A stretch of DNA of 64,000 bases from Primula veris. Its lineage: Eukaryota; Streptophyta; Magnoliopsida; Ericales; Primulaceae. Location of the stretch: positions 30,949,795-31,013,794 of the forward strand of contig OY821746.1 of assembly GCA_963682055.1 (NCBI GenBank), given 5' to 3'. The notes beneath the pieces were generated by a model. That model worked only from the letters and a program-made list of their open reading frames with translations, ran no database searches and was not told the DNA's origin. Of this stretch, positions 58,719 to 64,000 are shown piece by piece; position 1 is the first letter of the stretch, and each line of letters begins with the position of its first letter. The translations under genes and the position numbers were made by a program.

Positions 58719-59881
58719 GGGTTTTTACTCGATTAGTATCCACGCGTATGAGATTTTAACGATTACTATATTCTGGTTTTACGAAAACAAATTTAGTACT
58801 TGAACATTTGCAATTGGACCAACTTGGTCCAATTTGGTCTAAATTAACGACGTCATCAGTGGCATGTTATCAAGTTTCGTTAACCTCAAGTCTAATTTTG
58901 TCATCAACCTAAATATCTCTTTTAAGAAAACATAAAAGAAATATGTAACATATTTATACATATACATCGTGTATATATATGTATACATACAACATACACG
59001 TGTATATACGGCGGATCTGATCTACGACGACAGAAGTCACTACCAGTCTACCACCAACCTAGCTGTCGTCGGTGGGACCCACCACCCACCGATGATCAGA
59101 TCTGTTGAAGGCATATATAACTATATGTAGATATAAAGTGAGAGATACATACATACTCCCTCAGTTCCCAATTAATTGTTCATTACGAAATTATGTGCAA
59201 TTTTGATCGTCCAATAACTTGTATCAAAATTGTCGAAATGAAATTTTTTAAAACTTAATCATATAGTTCAAACATTAAATTATATGATTTAGTTTTGAAA
59301 ATTTTCATTTCGACAATTTTGATACATGTTATAAGACGGTCAAAATTGTATGTAATTTCGTAAAATACAATTAATTAAGAACGGATGGAGTATGTAATAA
59401 TACATACATACATCTATATGTATATATATACTGATAGATACATACATAGATATATACATAGATTCAACCGTGGCCTACGGTGGCAGTGGGTGGTGGTGTT
59501 GTGTCTTTCTATCTCTATAAGTTATTATTGTAAATATATGTATAAATTGATTTAAATAGAAATTGTAATTTTATTTATATCCATATATTTTTGTTTTTTC
59601 TAATTTTTTTTCGTTTTTATTATTTATTTATTTTTACTACATATAGTTTATTAAATGTTTTTTAGATATAAATATTGAAATGGTAATTCTGGAATTTAGT
59701 TGATATGTAAATGGCACAAAGGTAAAAAGACATTAAAAAAGTGATGATGTCATCAATTTAGACGGAATTGAACCAAATTGGTCCAATTGCAAACGTTCAG
59801 GAACTAAATTGGTTTTCATGAAAGTACAAGATAGTAATCGTTAAAATCTCATATCACATAGTATTAATTGGGTAAAAACCC
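58719..59881. mobile_element. Mutator-like (MULE) non-autonomous element with long inverted repeats
   Basis: Terminal inverted repeats of about 140 bp start GGGTTTTTAC and share GAGATTTTAACGATTACTAT and TTTGCAATTGGACCAA. The flanks TTTTGGCTTA (58709-58718) and TTTTGACTTA (59882-59891) form a 9-10-bp target duplication with one change, as for Mutator. It is 1,163 bp long with no transposase. A Stowaway copy is nested inside. Confidence 0.8.
59154..59392. mobile_element. Stowaway-type MITE, copy 3, nested in the MULE
   Basis: It starts TACTCCCTCAGTTCCC and ends GAACGGATGGAGTA. The arms are complementary around GTATCAAAATTGTCGAAATG. It lies between the two inverted repeats of the MULE, so it inserted later or was carried by it. 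Confidence 0.8.
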
Positions 59882-59891
59882 TTTTGACTTA

Positions 59892-60779
59892 TATTTAATG
59901 AATGATAGTCATATACCGCATTACGAATCTATTGTCAGCGCTCCGCGGGTGTTTTGTTATTTTTTTAAAAAATTTCCGTTGTATAAAAAAAAAAAAAAGC
60001 AGTTACATTACAAACCATACTTTGACATAGTATTTTCAGGGGTCCTTGTACTTTCAGTTGACATTATAATATTGAATGAGCAAGTTACATATCAAAACAT
60101 ATTTCTTGATGAAGTCACATGTATTTTATCCTTTTTCTGTCATTTCGGGGATAAATTAGTTTATGATCATTGATTTAGAATCCCTCCCTCCTTTACTATA
60201 ATATTTCTGCATTTCTTTGTCGTTTTTTTTTTGTTGATATACATCGTTTTTGGCAAAAGTCAATTGAGTGTGATGCTCAGTTTGAAATGCAACTATGCAA
60301 AAAACTTCTTTTTTGTTGTTCGAGATAAGTCGATAACTATGCAAAAAACTTAAAAAACCTCATTTGTGCACGAACTGGAAATAACCCTCCACCAAATAGG
60401 AATAGAAAAGGCTCATTTATATAACACAAACGGCGTTCTCTATTGAATAAATACAGAAGGCGAATCTACATATTTGGGTAAGTAAAGGCGTATCTACATA
60501 GTACTGTATGTTTGACATCTCTATTGAATAAACACAGAAGGCGAATCTACAATTTTGGAGATGATCAGTTGAAGGACTTAACATTATGTTCAATGAAATC
60601 CACATCACCGTCCTTGATAAAATTACTTGACACAAACTGAAACAATAACAAGCACACAACAAAAGCAAAGTTTCACGGTTCAAAAATTCTTAACAAGAGA
60701 GAATTTTAAATATAAAAGACCAAAAGCCTTCACCGGCACCATGAATACTAGCCCCAATATTCTTCAAGAGTATTGCTCT
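59892..60779 (-). other. Downstream flank of the RNA polymerase II gene
   Basis: No separate gene is seen. A short repeat (CTATTGAATAAATACAGAAG-like, at 60440-60472 and 60521-60553) lies within the probable 3' untranslated region and includes AATAAA-type signals on the plus strand only. Confidence 0.45.
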
Positions 60780-63700
60780 CTACAGCTTACTCCCACGGGT
60801 ATCTTTGTCGCTCGTCTGTGGAGACAGTTGGCTAGTAGATGATGGTGAATATCCTGGTGCACTTGGGGAATATCCAGCACTTGGACTGATACAAAATGAA
60901 AAAAGGAAAAGAATGGTAAGAGATGTAAAGTTATTTGGTTTATTGCAAGTACAACAAAAATACAAATGGAATTTGTGAAGAGAGATGAACAGGTTACACT
61001 TACCTAAACTGTGGTGAGCTTGGACTATAATCTGGGTTCCCCACAGAATTGTAAGGACTGTTATACAAAACGCAAACATATCAGATGAATGTCAATGTTA
61101 GGGATCTAAAATGTAAAGCAGATATACTCACGCACTACATTCAAACATTATATTCCAGATCAAGAGTTATAAATCTGAAATCCATTTCGTGAAGTGTAAC
61201 AATATATATGAGCGGTTCCTTGGCTAACTAATCAATTTAACGTTACTTAGGAAAAGCAGGCAATTTTTGGGAACAATTGATCATGAATCTGTCTCTGCAG
61301 TGTAAATTTAATCATCATATTTGAACAAATACAATTCTGAATTAAAAACATAAACGAAAGTACGAAACAACGGTCAAGGACACCTGACAAAGAAGATGAA
61401 ATTGTTTCAAGAGCAACTTCTAAAAGTTAAGTGAAGTCATAAGCTAACATGAGCGGTTCACCTTTTGACCCATACAACAGAGCTGATTTAACATTGTATT
61501 AGTACCAAGGACCTCTCAAAAGCACAAAATTAAAAGGCTTAATTCATATGGAAACAAACTCGTGCCCGTGTATCTAAAACAACACTAAAGCTAATCCCCA
61601 TAGCAAACACGAGACTAACTACATCATTATGTTTCAGCATGTCAATAAAATAAAAAAGTACGCACGTAATACGAAATCCATAAGAATGAAGCTGCATTAC
61701 CTGCTCGGACTATATGATGGACTCGAGGGTGAGTACGAAGGAGACGTCGGTGAATAAGAAGGTGACGTAGGACTGCAAGAAAGTGTTTGATGGTAAGCAA
61801 CTAAACACAAAAAACGAAACACCAGATATAATTATATCTAATTATACTGAAAACGCAACAAAAAGATAGAATCCAACTCAGGGATAGAAAGTCTCAACGC
61901 TAGTAGCCAACGCCAGCAAACAAATAAGAGAGGTAGCTACATTTGCCAAAGGGTTGATTTCAAAAACACACTTTGTTAGATTAAAGGGGAATTCCTATTA
62001 AGTGGAAACTGGAAACAGAAGGGCCTAAATCCCAGTACTGGTGGGAAGTGTGGTATTACATAACAGTACATATCAAAAGTAAGATTATATTGAAATGCCA
62101 ATCAAAAATCAGTTCACCACTTTACGGTTCATTCAAGTGTATTACACGTTTTTTCTCGTGACTATGTGAATTAAGTCCAACATGTGTTATTTAATTGTAT
62201 CATTCTATAGATTAATTAGCAGTAGATAGTAGAAACAATTTCAATTCATGTACCTATAATTGGGAGACGATGGACTGTATGGACTGGATGGTGAAATCCT
62301 TGGGCTGCTTGGAGAATAAGCCAGAGACGGACTATATTTTGCTGACGAGGGATTATAACTGGGAGACGTAGGGCTATAACTAGGAGAGGTAGGACTATAG
62401 CCCGGGGATGTGGGACTGTAGGCAGGCGAGGTTGGGCTATATGAGGGCGAGGTTGGGCTATAGGAGGGCGAGGTTGGGCTATAGGAGGGCGAGGTTGGGC
62501 TATAGGAGGGCGAGGTTGGGCTATAGGATGGTGAGGTTGGGCTATAGGATGGCGAGGTTGGGCTATAAGCTGGCGATGTAGGGCTATAAGCCGGAGAAGT
62601 TGGGCTATAAGCCGGTGAAGTAGGACTATAGCTGGGAGAGGTTGGGCTATAGGAGGGAGAGGTTGGGCTATATGAGGGGGAGGTTGGAGAGTAAGATGGA
62701 CTAGTGGGTGAATATGTTGGGCTAGTGGGTGAATATGTTGGGCTTGTTGGGCTGTACCCCGGTGAACTCGGGCTGTACGTCGGGCTTGTTGGGCTATAGC
62801 CAGGTGAAGTTGGGCTGTATCCAGGAGAAGTTGGGCTATACCCAGGTGAAGTTGGGCTGTATCCAGGAGATGATGGGCTATAACCCGGTGACGATGGGCT
62901 GTACCCGGGAGATGAAGCAGGAGAAAAGCCCATCCCACCAACATACGGTGAAAACTGTGCATCTGAATAAGGGGACATTCTTGCCCCTGGGCTTAGCATA
63001 GGTGAATACATTCCCTCATGGAAAGGGGTTCTTGAAATTGGCGAACGTCCAGGTGTCATCCCAAAGTCCAAACCTTCCATGTAACTAGGGAGTTCTACAT
63101 CGATGGCGTATTGTAGCATTTTCTCGTTTAGATAAAGCCCACAATCTCCCGTACCGATCGGCGCCAGCTGTCCCAGCATAATATTTTCTGTCACACCTCT
63201 TAAGGGGTCTGCTTCGGCATATACAGCAGCATCTAGAAGAATATCCACCGTCTCCTCGAATGAGCATCTCATTAACGGGCCAGTATCATTACGATTAATA
63301 CCATGTCGAGTAATGGCCATTAAGTGACCACGATAAGTCATTGTATCACACAAAATAGCTAAATGCCTGTAATTTACGTATGATCCATCGAAAGAAATAA
63401 CAACCCTTAATTCGTCAAGCAAGGACCTACGAACTGCTTCAATACCCAGAACTTCAATTACTTCAATCAAGTGATTGCTAGTAGTTCGTGTAGAATCAAC
63501 ATCTTCATGGCACATAACAGCCAAAAGATTGACCCCCTCAGTATCAAGCATCCACTCGTTCTCTGGCTTAAAGCCATCATTCTCATCGAATTTATTCACT
63601 TTTCCTGATTTAATAAACACCTTGTTAATATCAGGAATGCCTCGAAGTGCCATTTCTGTTAGCATATTGCTTTCAATTTTTTTCAGAAAAACATCATCTT

Positions 63701-64000
63701 CTGCTGATTCATCCTGCATTTCTCCTTTAGGAGCCTCGTCATTCATAATCCTAATACGAAGAATCAACTTTTCGGCATTATCATCATTGAAAATACAGGT
63801 TAAGTCGTCGTCAAACTCGAGATTGATCTTTTCCGCAATATCAGCCATACTCAGCTTCTTATCAACCATCATCTCACGGTTCAGCTCGATACGAAGCAGC
63901 CACGGAGATATTTTTTCCGGGGCAATTTCCTCATCTGGCATTTCATAATAAGATCTAACAAAATCAACATCCTCTTCGATGATCGTGGACGTGGGGTCGG
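60780..64000 (-). CDS. NRPB1: DNA-directed RNA polymerase II largest subunit, C-terminal part (partial)
   Basis: Exons in the window are 64000-62254 (continues beyond the edge), 61772-61701, 61057-61004 and 60885-60780. The first shows conserved Rpb1 core sequence ([63 protein letters not shown]). A linker with [10 protein letters not shown] follows, then about 26 uninterrupted YSPTSPS-type heptads with variants at position 7 (S, A, G, T), then degenerate repeats. The last three exons encode more repeats and a charged tail ([10 protein letters not shown]). The heptads are phosphorylated during transcription and recruit capping, splicing and chromatin factors in the nucleus. All three introns split a Ser codon AG|T. 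The gene looks intact as far as visible. Confidence 0.97.

Noticed and set aside
62246..62962. 238-codon minus-strand frame and 90-codon plus-strand frame over the CTD
   Set aside because: Both are other-frame readings of the RNA polymerase II heptad repeats.

Overview
This is nuclear DNA from a flowering plant, almost certainly a eudicot. The evidence is plant-type TTTAGGG-like repeats, GT-AG introns, plant Sirevirus (Ty1/copia) and Tat-type Ty3/gypsy retrotransposons, CACTA, hAT, Mutator-like and Stowaway elements, and plant genes for an ACT-domain Raf-like kinase, a syringolide-induced-14-1-1-like protein and the RNA polymerase II largest subunit. The species cannot be told from the sequence.

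Layout. 1-430: telomere-like tandem and inverted repeats. 623-1670: a broken fragment of a PBS1-like receptor-like cytoplasmic kinase gene. 1671-9441: a decayed Sirevirus on the minus strand (5' LTR, gag, pol, envelope-like ORF). Its 3' LTR is not in the window; the element breaks off exactly where the kinase homology begins. It abuts one end of a CACTA transposon (about 9442-9537). 10999-11822: a two-exon gene for a small secreted cysteine-rich peptide, found by splicing rather than as a single open frame. 12925-30143: a complete 17.2-kb Tat-lineage gypsy element with both LTRs, with gag-pol on the minus strand (23555-29474). Its roughly 10-kb region between integrase and 3' LTR is packed with genes on the opposite strand: five small coiled-coil genes, each with its own TATA box, and a six-exon gene for a protein of about 1,090 residues with a PF04195-like N-terminal domain, followed by a 37-bp tandem array.

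31431-42109: an apparently intact 16-exon STY8/17/46-like kinase gene (568 codons). Its first intron holds tandem copies of its own exon-1 end and splice donor, interleaved with Stowaway-like elements. 42236-54700: gene-poor AT-rich DNA with transposon relics. 54718-55792: a two-exon syringolide-induced-14-1-1-like gene. 55800-60779: relics, including a Mutator-like element with a Stowaway nested in it. 60780-64000: the last four exons of the RNA polymerase II largest subunit gene, including its C-terminal heptad repeats; the rest lies beyond the right edge.

The host genes are ordinary and unrelated. The most unusual structure is the antisense gene cassette inside the gypsy element: the sense gag-pol carries one frameshift and three stop codons, yet most of the antisense frames are open and have promoter-like and splice signals. 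All coordinates and splice sites were read by eye; no search or alignment was run.
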